From: an uncultured Dorea sp.
GTDB taxonomy: Bacteria > Bacillota > Clostridia > Lachnospirales > Lachnospiraceae
Length of the DNA: 64,000 nt
Assembly: GCA_910580235.1 (NCBI GenBank)
Contig: CAJTVU010000004.1
Location: 62,001 to 126,000, forward strand
Direction: 5' to 3'
Shown: piece after piece, positions 17,133 to 26,509 of the stretch
Numbering within the stretch: position 1 is the stretch's first letter
How the letters are laid out: each line of letters opens with the position of its first letter
Program-made: the position numbers and the translations under genes
Notes under the pieces: generated by a model
Seen by the model: the letters and a program-made list of their open reading frames with translations, nothing else
Database searches by the model: none
Told to the model about the DNA's origin: nothing

Positions 17133-19058
17133 TCATTCTCCATCCTGCTCAAAAGTCTGCATGTTTTCTGAAACATTTCTTAAAGGAAGCGTAATCTGGA
17201 CCCTAGTTCCGATACCGGGGCTGCTGAAAATGGAAAGGCCATATTCCTCCCCATAAAAAAGACGGATTCGTTGATTCACGTTTACAAGGCCAATGCTTTT
17301 CTCCACCATCTTATTCTGAGCCAAAGCACTGCGGACGTTGGAAAGCTCCTGTTCATCCATCCCCCGTCCGTTATCCTCTACGGTAATCTGAAGATTTTGA
17401 CCATCTATTCCCACAGAAATATCGATGCAGCATCCCTCGCCAACGTCCTCGAAACCATGCACTACAGCGTTTTCCATAATTGGCTGCAACATGAACCGGG
17501 GAACATAAGTGTTTTTTTCATCCACGTCCATTGAGATATCCAGCACGATCTTCTCACTGTTCCGGAAGTTGATTACCTCTATATAGACAGAAGCGTGCTC
17601 CAGCCCTTCCGACAGCGGGATTGTGTCTCCACCCGTACACATGCCGAGCCGACAGAGCCTGCTGAATTTCTCAATCATCCGCGTGACAGTGCTCTCCCCG
17701 TTGGCTTCGTACATGGCTTCCCATCGGATGATATCCAGCGTATTATAGAGAAAATGAGGGTTTATCTGCATGAGGAGCACGTCAAGCTGGGTATTTTTCC
17801 AGCTGAGCATAGCACGCTGCCTTTTAATTTCCGACAAATACACCTCTTCTATAAGCCGATTGGTCCTGTCGGCCATGGCATTGAAGTGGTCTCCAAGAAG
17901 GGTAATCTCGTCATTTCCGGAGTTGGAGTAGCGTATTTCCCATTTGCCGTCCCCTGCTTTATCCATGACACGCACAAGCTGCCGGACAGGATCTGATATG
18001 CTGACCGTTACATAGGAAGAGAGCAGAAGCCCAATAATTACAGTACAGATCAATACAGCGACGCACAGGTTCCGGATATCGATGGTGCGCTGTAGCAATA
18101 AATCCGAGTCTGCAATATAAGCCACAAAAATCTGCGTGCCCGGAATCTCTTCATACGCCAGCAGAACAGAGCGGCTATCTTCGCGAGTTCTGACAACTGC
18201 CTGCTTTTTCTGTATCATTTCTGCGAACAAGGCCGGGTCGCTTGGGAAAGAAGGCGCCGAAAGACTGGGATTGAACCATGTCAATATGCCATCTTTGCCT
18301 ACCAGAAACACATTTCCATCATTGTAATTTTCATATCCTTCCATAGCGCCGGAAAAGGTGTTGAAATCAATGTTGAACAAAAGAACGCCCAGAAAATCCC
18401 GCGTCCCAGGCTCGTATACGGCAATGCTCAAAGTGATAGTGTTACCGATGCCATAAATATGCTGTCCGTTCTTAAAAAAAATGGAGGATTGCTCCTTTCC
18501 GCCAATCCACACAGGATAGCCGTTCTTTTCCTGGGGAAGCAGATAAAAGCTGCTCTTATAAAAACTATCCAGATCCTGGATAGTCCCGCCTCTCTGGTAC
18601 CCGCTTGGCTCTGTCATATGATACTGGCAATCAGGAGAGACAAACTGGATATTCGCAATGTCCTTATGGTTTTCACGCATCCGGTAGAGCATTGTCTCCA
18701 CAATAGCCCTGTTTTCTTCAAATTTTTCCCGAGCTTCCTCTGTATTTTCATGAAAAAGAGAGGCGTTTTCTGCCAGGGCGCCGATAATTCGGCTGTCACC
18801 GTAAAACAGCACGGCGTCATCCTCATACTCTTTCAAAATGTCTCGGATCTTCAGTTCCACATTCTGTACCAAGAGGGAGACATAACGGTATAAATTCAAA
18901 TTAATCTCCTTGGAATACTGATAGTATGAAAAGAAGGTCAAAAAGAGCGCAGAAATCAAAAGCAGCAATAAAAAAGAGATAATCAGCCTTCGGAAAATCC
19001 CTACTTTGCGGAGATGATTTTTGACAAAATTATTCCATTTCGATCTGATATTCCTCAT
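17133..19058 (-). CDS. YesM-type sensor histidine kinase
   Basis: This 641-residue membrane kinase has an N-terminal membrane helix (about 25-45), an extracellular dCache-like sensor domain of about 260 residues, a second helix (about 330-350), a HAMP linker, the His_kinase motif MQINPHFLYNTLDIIRW (about 430) and an ATPase domain with N-box MENAVVHG and DNGRGMD. YesM kinases sense oligosaccharides, often through a binding protein. It is coupled with yesN. The upstream terminator at 19161 separates it partly from the binding-protein gene. Confidence 0.93.
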   Translation of the reverse strand: MRNIRSKWNNFVKNHLRKVGIFRRLIISFLLLLLISALFLTFFSYYQYSKEINLNLYRYVSLLVQNVELKIRDILKEYEDDAVLFYGDSRIIGALAENASLFHENTEEAREKFEENRAIVETMLYRMRENHKDIANIQFVSPDCQYHMTEPSGYQRGGTIQDLDSFYKSSFYLLPQEKNGYPVWIGGKEQSSIFFKNGQHIYGIGNTITLSIAVYEPGTRDFLGVLLFNIDFNTFSGAMEGYENYNDGNVFLVGKDGILTWFNPSLSAPSFPSDPALFAEMIQKKQAVVRTREDSRSVLLAYEEIPGTQIFVAYIADSDLLLQRTIDIRNLCVAVLICTVIIGLLLSSYVTVSISDPVRQLVRVMDKAGDGKWEIRYSNSGNDEITLLGDHFNAMADRTNRLIEEVYLSEIKRQRAMLSWKNTQLDVLLMQINPHFLYNTLDIIRWEAMYEANGESTVTRMIEKFSRLCRLGMCTGGDTIPLSEGLEHASVYIEVINFRNSEKIVLDISMDVDEKNTYVPRFMLQPIMENAVVHGFEDVGEGCCIDISVGIDGQNLQITVEDNGRGMDEQELSNVRSALAQNKMVEKSIGLVNVNQRIRLFYGEEYGLSIFSSPGIGTRVQITLPLRNVSENMQTFEQDGE

Positions 19059-19160
19059 AAGCCTGCATGTCTCCTTTAAGCGTGCAGAAGCAGGCTCGAA
19101 AAACCTGCGGCTTCCATTGCTTTCGTAAACATTATATCATATTCCCTAATAAATAGGAAG

Positions 19161-19201
19161 AAACATCGCCTGCCGACCTTTTACGTCTGCAGGCGATGTT
19201 T
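19161..19201 (-). terminator. Hairpin between the binding-protein gene and yesM
   Basis: A 13-base perfect stem (19161-19173 AAACATCGCCTGC against 19189-19201) is followed on the minus strand by TTCTTCCTATTT. It lies 15 bases beyond the solute-binding-protein stop and 103 before the yesM start. It probably terminates or attenuates, giving much more binding protein than regulator. Confidence 0.75.
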
Positions 19202-19215
19202 CTTGTACCCAAAGC

Positions 19216-20565
19216 TTAGCGTTTATTTTCTTCGTTGAAAGTTTCCAGCGCTTCGGATCTGCACAGCTCCTGCACTTCTGCAAACTCCTTCTCAGGGTCG
19301 GCGTTGGGGTCTGCAAGAACTTTCTGCACAGCGCGGTCTACATAAGAGCCAAAGCTTGCTTTACCGTAAAACTCCAGGCGGCCTACAGTTTTGGCTGATT
19401 CCAGGACTTCCTCGTACTCGGCGGGGAATTCATAGAAATCTGTTACGCTCATATCATCTCTTGGGATGATCACAGGGTTTGGCGCGCCTTTGGTCGCCAG
19501 ATTCTCAAAGTGAGATGTAAAATATTCTTTGCTCTCGTAAAAACTGATGTACTCCCATGCGGCATCCTTTTTCGCATCGTCTGTTGACGCATTGATAACG
19601 TAGCATTCGCCCGCGATTGCAGTGGTCTGTTCTCCGGAAGGACCTGCAGGAGGGAGAGACAGGCCGATCTCATCCGGATCGATTCCGTTTGTAACCGCCT
19701 CAGCGACCCAGTCGCCTGCGAAAGGCATCATGCCGATTTTGCCAAGACCGAAATTCGTTACCAGATCGCCGAATTTTAAAGTCATATCGCTTTGAAGAAC
19801 GCCTTCGCTCTTTAATCTCTGATAATACTTGGCAGCCTCAATAACAGCAGGGTCGGTAAATGTCAGCTCAGCCGTGCCGTCCGCATTTTCAACCGTCAGA
19901 TCGCCGCCTGCCTGCCATACATAATATTGAAAGAACCACTCAGTCCACTCCGCGGCCAGCGTTGCGTAACCCGTAACCTGTTTATCAGGGTCGTTAATCT
20001 TCTTGGCAGCTTCAACGGCCTCATCCCAGGTCGCGGGTACGGCTTCTACGCCCGCCTCTTCAAACAGGGCTTTGTTATAGCCAAAAAGCATAGGCGCCAC
20101 TTGCCAGGGAATACCGTAAACATTTCCATCCTGGGTAAACATATCTATGTATTCTTTTGTGAAGCTTCCCCACTCGTCCCAGGAGTCAGTATATTTGTTC
20201 AAAGGCTCCAAAATACCGGATGCTATATAGGAATCCATCATGGTAAAGGAGCATCTTACAAGGTCGGGAGCCGTCCCGGACGCCACGCCCTGATAAAATT
20301 CGTTGCCTGGATCTCCCTCCTTCACAACTTTCTTAAGGGTAATCCAAGGATGTTCATCCAGGAACTTCTGCTCCATGGAATCCGACCAGTCGTCTGTGTT
20401 ACGGCTGGTCACCCACAAGGTCAGCTCTACCGGCTCGTGCTCATCCGAAGCCTCCCCTCCCGTCGCGGAAGAAGAACTCTGCTCCGCCTTCTTATCACCA
20501 CATCCTGCCAGCAAGACGGCTCCCAGGGCAGCTGCCAAAAGAATGCTGATCAATCTTCTCTTCAT
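19216..20565 (-). CDS. Sugar ABC transporter solute-binding lipoprotein (family 1)
   Basis: This 449-residue protein has a lipoprotein signal ending in the lipobox LLAGC (Cys about 22) and then a Ser-rich linker. The mature domain is of the extracellular family 1 type (ELTLWVTSRNTDDW..., VYGIPWQVAPMLFGYNKALFEEAG, then the hinge region). It captures an oligosaccharide for the divergent permease pair. The start follows AAGGAGG. The hairpin downstream separates it from yesMN. Divergence from the permeases by 262 bp suggests a shared, regulated promoter region. Confidence 0.92.
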   Translation of the reverse strand: MKRRLISILLAAALGAVLLAGCGDKKAEQSSSSATGGEASDEHEPVELTLWVTSRNTDDWSDSMEQKFLDEHPWITLKKVVKEGDPGNEFYQGVASGTAPDLVRCSFTMMDSYIASGILEPLNKYTDSWDEWGSFTKEYIDMFTQDGNVYGIPWQVAPMLFGYNKALFEEAGVEAVPATWDEAVEAAKKINDPDKQVTGYATLAAEWTEWFFQYYVWQAGGDLTVENADGTAELTFTDPAVIEAAKYYQRLKSEGVLQSDMTLKFGDLVTNFGLGKIGMMPFAGDWVAEAVTNGIDPDEIGLSLPPAGPSGEQTTAIAGECYVINASTDDAKKDAAWEYISFYESKEYFTSHFENLATKGAPNPVIIPRDDMSVTDFYEFPAEYEEVLESAKTVGRLEFYGKASFGSYVDRAVQKVLADPNADPEKEFAEVQELCRSEALETFNEENKR

Positions 20566-20827
20566 ACATTTTCCTCCTTATACATTTTGTTTAATAGACC
20601 ATCCCGAAGGCTTGCTCTGAGTATTATCATAGCAGAAGAACCGTTCTCTGAAAATAAACTAAAATTAACGAAAATGCAGAAGAATGTCATTTTTTTTAAG
20701 GTCTGAATGAAATAAAAGGAAGAAAAAGCTGAAAAAAGTGACATAAAAGTAAGACCTGCGTATTTCCCCGGGAAAACAATTCCTTTATACTGATTGCATG
20801 TTTCATAAGAAATCAGGAGGTGTAAGC
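20566..20827. promoter_or_regulatory. Divergent control region of the glycan-use locus
   Basis: This AT-rich region separates the binding-protein gene from the permeases. A palindrome TTTCCCCGGGAAA (20763-20775) lies 10 bases ahead of TATACT (20786-20791), which would be a rightward -10 box with a poor -35. It is a candidate operator for YesN or a catabolite regulator. No cre consensus was recognised. Confidence 0.4.
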
Positions 20828-21751
20828 GTGAAAGCAACCGGCAAAACAATAAGCAGTAACAATAATAATAAGAAGAAGAAATCAAATTATATTCTGCGAA
20901 AGAAGCTAACGCCCTGGTGTATCCTCTTCTTTCCTATGGCGTTTACTTTGTGGCTAAAATATTACCCGATCTTTAGCGCCTTTTTTATTTCCTTATTCAG
21001 ATATGATCCCATAAATCCGCCGGGAAAGTTTATCGGTTTCGAGAACTACACGGGTCTGTTCGGTATGCAGTTTTACTGGGATGCGTGGAAAAATACTTTT
21101 GTTTTCCTTTTGCTGCAGCTTGCTATGTGCTTTTTGATCCCTTTGATCCAGGCGCTTTTGCTCAATGAGCTGACGCGGCTGAAGAAATGTCTGACAACCT
21201 TGTATATTCTGCCCGCGCTGATCCCGACTTCCGTGAATGTGATTATCTGGAAATGGATATGGCATCCCGATTACGGCGTGGCGAATCAGATTGCGAAATC
21301 TTTTGGCGGGGAGCCTCAAGTCTGGCTAAGCGACCCGAAGCTGGTGAAGTTCTGCATTATTTTCCCTGGTGTTCTGGGAGGAGGCCTGATGGTGCTTTTG
21401 TATCTGTCAGCGATTCAGGGCGTCTCCACAGATATTATGGAATCTGCAGCGCTGGACGGCTGCACAGGCTTTAAAAGGATATTTTATATCATTTTGCCCA
21501 ATATTTCCTTTATGGTATTTATCCAGTTCATTATCAGCGTGATTACGACTATGCAGCTTCTGGACGCGCCCTATATGTACGCATCCGGCGGGCCAAGCGG
21601 CGCCTCGACCACCCAGGGCATATTTATTTACAATGCTTTTAATCAGGACTTGAACTATGGAAGGGGCTCAGCAGCCTCGGTGGTGCTGCTGATCGTTATC
21701 GCCGTCCTTACCATGGTTCAAATGCGGTTTGAAAAGTCTGAGAAAGAATAG
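20828..21751 (+). CDS. Sugar ABC transporter permease, MalF/UgpA type
   Basis: This 307-residue permease has six predicted membrane helices and the cytoplasmic EAA loop (MESAALDGCTGFKRIFYIILPNI), which contacts the ATPase. The N-terminus is Lys/Asn-rich (SNNNNKKKKSNY). The start is GTG, set by AGGAGGTG five bases upstream. No ATPase gene is present in the locus, so a shared MsmX-like ATPase encoded elsewhere probably drives it, as is usual for this importer class. Confidence 0.92.
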   Translation: MKATGKTISSNNNNKKKKSNYILRKKLTPWCILFFPMAFTLWLKYYPIFSAFFISLFRYDPINPPGKFIGFENYTGLFGMQFYWDAWKNTFVFLLLQLAMCFLIPLIQALLLNELTRLKKCLTTLYILPALIPTSVNVIIWKWIWHPDYGVANQIAKSFGGEPQVWLSDPKLVKFCIIFPGVLGGGLMVLLYLSAIQGVSTDIMESAALDGCTGFKRIFYIILPNISFMVFIQFIISVITTMQLLDAPYMYASGGPSGASTTQGIFIYNAFNQDLNYGRGSAASVVLLIVIAVLTMVQMRFEKSEKE

Positions 21752-21763
21752 GAGGAAAGTCTG

Positions 21764-23119
21764 ATGAAAAAAGGAAGAAGCAATGGGCATGGATTAGGGC
21801 ACGGAAGGTCAGAGCGCTTTCTAAAAACCGTAGCGGTCATAGTCTCTTTGCTGTTTGCGGCAGTAATGCTCTATCCTTTGCTGTTCGCTATATCAAGCTC
21901 TATGAAAGACAATGCAAAGATTTATGAAGTACCGCCAAAGATCCTACCTGATCCTGCCAACAGCCTCACCATGGTTTTTGATTATAGCGGGATGAAGTTT
22001 GAGAATGACGAGCAGCAAAAGGATGTGATGATGCAGGACAGTGTATTATCCATGTTTGCCATAAATTCTGAGATGGCTCAGGATTCTATTATGGAGATCC
22101 ATGTATACGGCGTAAAAGACGGCAAAACCATATTCCATTCCAGAGCCCACCAGATGAAGCTGCAGATGGAATGCGATTATGGCATCTATAAAGCAAGCGC
22201 AGTCAAGAAAGACGTCCTTTTGCACGAAGGACGGCATATCAGAGCCTGCGAGTCCATCGGCTACGAGTATGACGAAAACGGGCTGGATGCAAAAGAAATA
22301 AAGTTCTCTCAGGAGGCGCATGACAAGGCTGCGGCAGTTCTGACAGAAGACTTTCGTACCACAGGAGCTCTTGCAGGCGCCGAAACCCATGTAAATAACC
22401 TGCTGAATCTCGAAAGCTTTCGCTATTATCTGGAGATGCCGTCATACATATATCCGAAAAGCGAGCGCATTGCCAAGATGGGGTTTATGACCTTTGTGCT
22501 CAATAGCGTAATCGTTATCGGCTTTGCCATAATCGCCCAGGTATTCCTCTGCTCTATCACCGCCTTTGCCATCAGCAAGCAGCTGTCGCCAAGGGCCGGC
22601 AAGCTGGTGCTTTTGTTCTTCCTGGGAGGGATGATGGTTCCTTTCGCCAGCATTATGCTGCCTCAGCTGATTATGTACCGGGAGATGGGAGCCTACAATA
22701 ATTACGCCGCTCTTCTTTTGCCTTTTTTGTATCCGTATGGATTTTACGTATATTTGTACAAAGGGTTTTTTGACCAGATACCCAACAGTTATTTTGAGGC
22801 GGCTTCTCTTGACGGGGCGGGAAGCATCTATCTGTATGCTAAAATCTGCATGCCCCTCTCAAAACCTATTATTTCACTGATCGCGCTGCAGACCTTCATC
22901 GGAAACTGGAATGATTTCTTCTGGGCATGGCTGGTGACGGAAGACCAGAACCTGTGGACGCTAAACGTAGCCCTTTACAACATCTCCAATAACATGGGAA
23001 CAAAGCAGAATGCCATCATGGGCATGGCTGTAGTCACGATCGCGCCGGTCATCTTGCTCTCCATCCTGTTTTCCAGACAGCTTAAGCAGAGCATTGCGGC
23101 ATCCGGCGTGAAGGGTTAG
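21764..23119 (+). CDS. Sugar ABC transporter permease, MalG type, with a large extra domain
   Basis: This second permease has 451 residues, against about 280 for the family. Helix 1 (about 20-45) is followed by some 185 residues without membrane segments, with basic and acidic patches (for example DNAKIYEVPPKILPDPANSL and the region of about 70-215). Normal helices 2-6 follow from about 235, with the EAA loop FEAASLDGAGSIYLYAKICMPLSKP. By topology the insert is extracellular. It could dock the binding protein or the substrate. The start follows AGGAGG. It is 12 bp from the MalF-type gene. Confidence 0.9.
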   Translation: MKKGRSNGHGLGHGRSERFLKTVAVIVSLLFAAVMLYPLLFAISSSMKDNAKIYEVPPKILPDPANSLTMVFDYSGMKFENDEQQKDVMMQDSVLSMFAINSEMAQDSIMEIHVYGVKDGKTIFHSRAHQMKLQMECDYGIYKASAVKKDVLLHEGRHIRACESIGYEYDENGLDAKEIKFSQEAHDKAAAVLTEDFRTTGALAGAETHVNNLLNLESFRYYLEMPSYIYPKSERIAKMGFMTFVLNSVIVIGFAIIAQVFLCSITAFAISKQLSPRAGKLVLLFFLGGMMVPFASIMLPQLIMYREMGAYNNYAALLLPFLYPYGFYVYLYKGFFDQIPNSYFEAASLDGAGSIYLYAKICMPLSKPIISLIALQTFIGNWNDFFWAWLVTEDQNLWTLNVALYNISNNMGTKQNAIMGMAVVTIAPVILLSILFSRQLKQSIAASGVKG

Positions 23120-23138
23120 CCGGGGAAAGGAGAAAGAT

Positions 23139-24977
23139 ATGACGGATATAGAAAGCCTGCAGAAGATGGAGGAGCATCTTCTACAGATGAAAATACAAAA
23201 GCCTGAGGAACGGACAACAAAGGCCGTCAGGGTAACGGATTTTGGGGCAAAGGCGGATGCACAGACTGATAGCGCGCCGGCTTTTGCAAAGGCTCTTAAA
23301 TACTGCCGGGAGAATGGGATTGGGAAGATGCTCATACCAAAGGGGACTTATTATTTCCGCTCCTGCCCGGGGGATGCACATCTTGCATTGGATCATATGG
23401 AGAATTTCGTGCTGGAAGGGGAAGGGAGCGAGCTTCTGTTTGAAACCCTGGAATCTTATATTTCCGTTCGAAGCAGTAAAAAAATCTTGGCCAAAAACCT
23501 GATCCTTGATTGGAACTGGGAAAAAGCGCCCCTTGCCAGCGTGGGGGTCGTGACAAGAACCGCGCCAGACGGCAGTTTTTTTGAATGCTATTTCCCAGAA
23601 TATGAAGATGTAAAAGCAGATATGAAGTTCTCCATCGTAGGGCCTTTTCACAGAACCCGCTATACGCCGGGCTGCAAAGGAGGAATAGAATTCCGCCCCT
23701 ACAAAAATGAACATGTAAAAAAAAGCGGAGACGCTGATACGGATAGAAAAATGCAGGAGCTCGTACGGGAGCTGTCCGATATCTTAAAGCCCCGTCAGGA
23801 AAAAGTAGGAAAAGGGATCTTACGCTTTTATACGGTAGATCCAGAATTTACCGTCAGGCATTTTCACAGAGGGGACTGCTTCCGCTTCCGGCATTTTGAG
23901 TACTCCATCCTCACTATCCCTATTTTGGACTCCACAGATGTGACCCTGGAAAACATTACGCTGTATTCGTCTCCCGGAAACGGGTTTGTGGGAAACGGGG
24001 ATGTGAGCAGGCTTCATATTAAGGACTGCCGCGTGACTGTGCGTCCGGGAACAGCTCGCAGCATTTCCACAGTAACGGATTGCCTGCACATATGCAATTC
24101 TCAGGGAAAATTTATCATCGAAAATTGTGAATTTGGCTATGCAGGCGACGATTGCATTAATATACATGACAATTCCTCCATGGGAATTGTGCCGGTAGAC
24201 GGTCATTCGCTGCTTGCCAAAGGAGCCAGGAAGGAGGTGGTGCTTTATGAGCAAGGCTACCAAGTGGAGCTTCGCAATCCAGATTTGTCTCCCACTGGTT
24301 TTGCATCCGAACTGACCTCTGTTACATACTATGACGAGGACGGAACCTGTCTTCTGACATTTGAAGACAAGCTTCCGCCGGGACTCTCACCAGATACCGT
24401 GCTCTGGAACAAACGGTTTGAAACCCATAATTACATTATACGAAGATGCCGATTTGTAAACAACCGGGCAAGAGGCGTGTTATTGCAGGGTTCCAACGGC
24501 ATTCTGGAGGACAATGTATTTGAAAACATTCAGGGAGCGGCCATTCAGATTGAAACGGGATGCGAATCTCGCTGGAGTGAAGGGCACGGAGTGAAGAACC
24601 TGATTCTTCGGGGGAATGTGATCCGCCACTGTGATTTAAATGCATGGCAGATGGCAGTGTTGTATATGGGCGTATATTTGCCAGATGGAAGGACGAAGGA
24701 GGGCGTATTTGATAACATTCTAATTGAAAAGAATACGTTTATCGACTGCCCCAGGCAGGCAATGTTCCTTTCTTCCTGTAAGAACGTGCTTGTGCGGGAC
24801 AATGTGATCATCAACGCGGGACAAATATCTCTTGAAGAAAACTGTTATGGATCCAGCACTATGGAAGCGCCCATTTACGGAGAAAAGTATAATGGGATCA
24901 TTCAGTTTGAGAAGGCCGAGAACTGTACAGAGGAGCAGAATAAGATTTTATCAACGATATTTTATGAGGAAAGCTAA
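23139..24977 (+). CDS. Right-handed beta-helix glycoside hydrolase, GH110-like
   Basis: This 612-residue protein lacks a signal peptide. It begins with a pectate-lyase-3/GH28-like strand pattern, VTDFGAKADAQTDSAPAFAKAL (about 30-50), and has many N/D-x-I/V beta-helix turns. The GDDCINIHD motif (335-343), NNRARGVLLQG and GAAIQIETGCESRWSEG segments resemble GH110 alpha-1,3-galactosidases. The probable action is exo-cleavage of a terminal sugar, most likely alpha-galactose, from an imported oligosaccharide in the cytoplasm. The beta-helix fold is well supported; the GH110 assignment is moderate. The gene is 19 bp from the MalG-type gene. Confidence 0.72.
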   Translation: MTDIESLQKMEEHLLQMKIQKPEERTTKAVRVTDFGAKADAQTDSAPAFAKALKYCRENGIGKMLIPKGTYYFRSCPGDAHLALDHMENFVLEGEGSELLFETLESYISVRSSKKILAKNLILDWNWEKAPLASVGVVTRTAPDGSFFECYFPEYEDVKADMKFSIVGPFHRTRYTPGCKGGIEFRPYKNEHVKKSGDADTDRKMQELVRELSDILKPRQEKVGKGILRFYTVDPEFTVRHFHRGDCFRFRHFEYSILTIPILDSTDVTLENITLYSSPGNGFVGNGDVSRLHIKDCRVTVRPGTARSISTVTDCLHICNSQGKFIIENCEFGYAGDDCINIHDNSSMGIVPVDGHSLLAKGARKEVVLYEQGYQVELRNPDLSPTGFASELTSVTYYDEDGTCLLTFEDKLPPGLSPDTVLWNKRFETHNYIIRRCRFVNNRARGVLLQGSNGILEDNVFENIQGAAIQIETGCESRWSEGHGVKNLILRGNVIRHCDLNAWQMAVLYMGVYLPDGRTKEGVFDNILIEKNTFIDCPRQAMFLSSCKNVLVRDNVIINAGQISLEENCYGSSTMEAPIYGEKYNGIIQFEKAENCTEEQNKILSTIFYEES

Positions 24978-24990
24978 GGAGAAGAATGCT

Positions 24991-26232
24991 ATGACAAAGA
25001 AAAATATTTTTATTGCAGCGGCTGCTACGGGAATGCTTTTGGCATTTGGGGGAAACGGCATGAACGCTAAAGCGGCGCCGCCCGCAGAGGGAAACTGGAC
25101 CCTTCTTCCCGCCGCGTCGGATGAGTTTGACGGGAACCAGCTGGACGGCACAAAATGGAGCAATGGCCTCTGGTATGATGTGACGACAGATTTGGCGTTT
25201 TCCCCGTCAAATGTAGCCGTCAGGGACGGAAACCTGGTTCTTACTGCAAAAAGAGAGAATTACAATGGGAAAAGCTATACGGCAGGCGCGGTGGAGTCTA
25301 AATTTGAAGTGCCGGGAACGGACAGCTATGTGGAGGTGAGGGCGAAGGCTCTCGATAAGAGAGCCAATGTGCTGAGCGCGATCTGGATGCAGTCCTCGCC
25401 GTTAAGCACGGTCATGAACCCGAATCCGGAAATTGACATTATGGAGACCGTCGACTACAGAAAGCTTAGCAGCACGCTTCATGTCTGGCCGCAGAATCCA
25501 TCTTCCCATACGCAGATGGGAACCAATGACTGGGACACAGGACTTCAGGATATCAGCGCAGATTATCATACCTATGGGCTGGAGAGACGGGATGGAAAAC
25601 TGAGATTTTATTTTGACGGCAGGCTTGCATGGGAGAAAGTGTCCACCTACGACGCTTTTGTGGAAATGTCGAGACATATGGTGCTCAGCCTGGAAGGCCA
25701 CCTGGGAGCCCCTGCTGCGGAACATCTGCCGGGAGAATTTTTAATTGACTATGTACGGACCTATTATGATAGTGATTTTGCAGGAATACCGGAGAACGGC
25801 TGCTATTATTTAATAAACGCCGAGAGCGGGATGCTCCTGACAGTTCCGAACTCTTCCACGGAAGAGAGGACGCAGTTGGTGCAAGCAAAACTTAAAAGCA
25901 ACAACTCTCAAGAGTGGCAGATATCCCAGAATGATGACGGCACTTACTGCATGCAGAACCAATCCAGCGGGAAATATGTGGACTTGAAGGCAGATCAGAG
26001 CGTTGCGGATAATGGAGTGCCCATCCTGCAGTATTCTTATCATGGAGACAGTAACCAGAGATGGTATGTGGTGCCTACGAGCAACGGATATTTCCGCATT
26101 ATGTCCGCCATGAGCGGCAAAGCCCTTTGTGTAAAAGATGCTTCTCTCGAAGAAGAAGCGCCCATTATTCAGTGGACTTTCGAAAATGAAGAAGACAAAA
26201 ACGATGAGTGGATGTTTTTGCGGTGCCAGTAA
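24991..26232 (+). CDS. Secreted GH16 endo-glycanase with ricin-type lectin domain
   Basis: This 413-residue protein has a signal peptide (KNIFIAAAATGMLLAFGGNGMNAKA), a GH16 catalytic domain with the EIDIMET motif (about 146-152; the two Glu are nucleophile and acid/base) and a C-terminal ricin-B type lectin (about 270-413) with repeated QxW-like segments (EWQIS, QRWYVV, DEWMF). GH16 enzymes cut beta-1,4 or beta-1,3 bonds in glucans or galactans, including agar and mucin-type poly-LacNAc. It is probably released or surface-held and makes oligosaccharides for the importer. The start follows AAGGAG. Confidence 0.88.
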   Translation: MTKKNIFIAAAATGMLLAFGGNGMNAKAAPPAEGNWTLLPAASDEFDGNQLDGTKWSNGLWYDVTTDLAFSPSNVAVRDGNLVLTAKRENYNGKSYTAGAVESKFEVPGTDSYVEVRAKALDKRANVLSAIWMQSSPLSTVMNPNPEIDIMETVDYRKLSSTLHVWPQNPSSHTQMGTNDWDTGLQDISADYHTYGLERRDGKLRFYFDGRLAWEKVSTYDAFVEMSRHMVLSLEGHLGAPAAEHLPGEFLIDYVRTYYDSDFAGIPENGCYYLINAESGMLLTVPNSSTEERTQLVQAKLKSNNSQEWQISQNDDGTYCMQNQSSGKYVDLKADQSVADNGVPILQYSYHGDSNQRWYVVPTSNGYFRIMSAMSGKALCVKDASLEEEAPIIQWTFENEEDKNDEWMFLRCQ

Positions 26233-26272
26233 GGAAAACTGAGCCACAGACTGTTTCAGAACTTGTGTAAAT

Positions 26273-26299
26273 GCCAAAAACTGATATAAGATATATCAT
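26273..26299 (+). repeat. 27-bp repeat shared with 28843-28869
   Basis: A 27-base sequence, GCCAAAAACTGATATAAGATATATCAT, recurs 2.57 kb downstream with 4 differences (GCCAGAAACTGAAATAAGA...). Both copies lie just after a gene stop (GH16 here, the NYN gene there). Here it directly adjoins the left end of the 26300 element. Its role is unknown. Confidence 0.55.
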
Positions 26300-26439
26300 T
26301 ACCCTCAGTGTACAGAAAGGTCAATATCAAAATCAAATCCTGTTATCATGTCATTTCCACGATAAACAAATCTGGTACACATAATATAATAACCGCCTTT
26401 CTCAAAATATTTATATACCTGGCTTGTACACTGAGGGTA
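26300..26439. mobile_element. 140-bp element bounded by TACCCTCAGTGTACA ends (B2)
   Basis: The ends TACCCTCAGTGTACA (26300-26314) and TGTACACTGAGGGTA (26425-26439) are perfect inverted repeats with TA outermost, the same family as 14000-14276 and 62103-62157. The interior is AT-rich and open on the minus strand (about 40 codons, including YKYFEKGGYYIMCTRFVYRG). That strand reads continuously from the gene fragment starting at 26509. Either the element carries coding sequence, or two solo ends bracket a gene remnant. Confidence 0.6.
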
Positions 26440-26509
26440 GAAATACCGTTTTGATATTCCTCTTTTCCAATGCGTCAGGAAGAATAGCTTGTGCATTAAG
26501 ATATTTCAT
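26305..26509 (-). pseudogene. Broken small gene, CD3324-like N-terminus, interrupted by element ends
   Basis: An ATG at 26509 with GGGAGG six bases upstream opens MKYLNAQAILPDAL, resembling the start of the small clostridial CD3324-type helix-turn-helix family. After about 22 codons the sequence runs into an inverted-repeat end (26425-26439). A second frame continues inside the element with YKYFEKGGYYIMC before stopping at the other end. The gene therefore looks inactivated. The family guess rests on about 14 residues. Confidence 0.4.
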
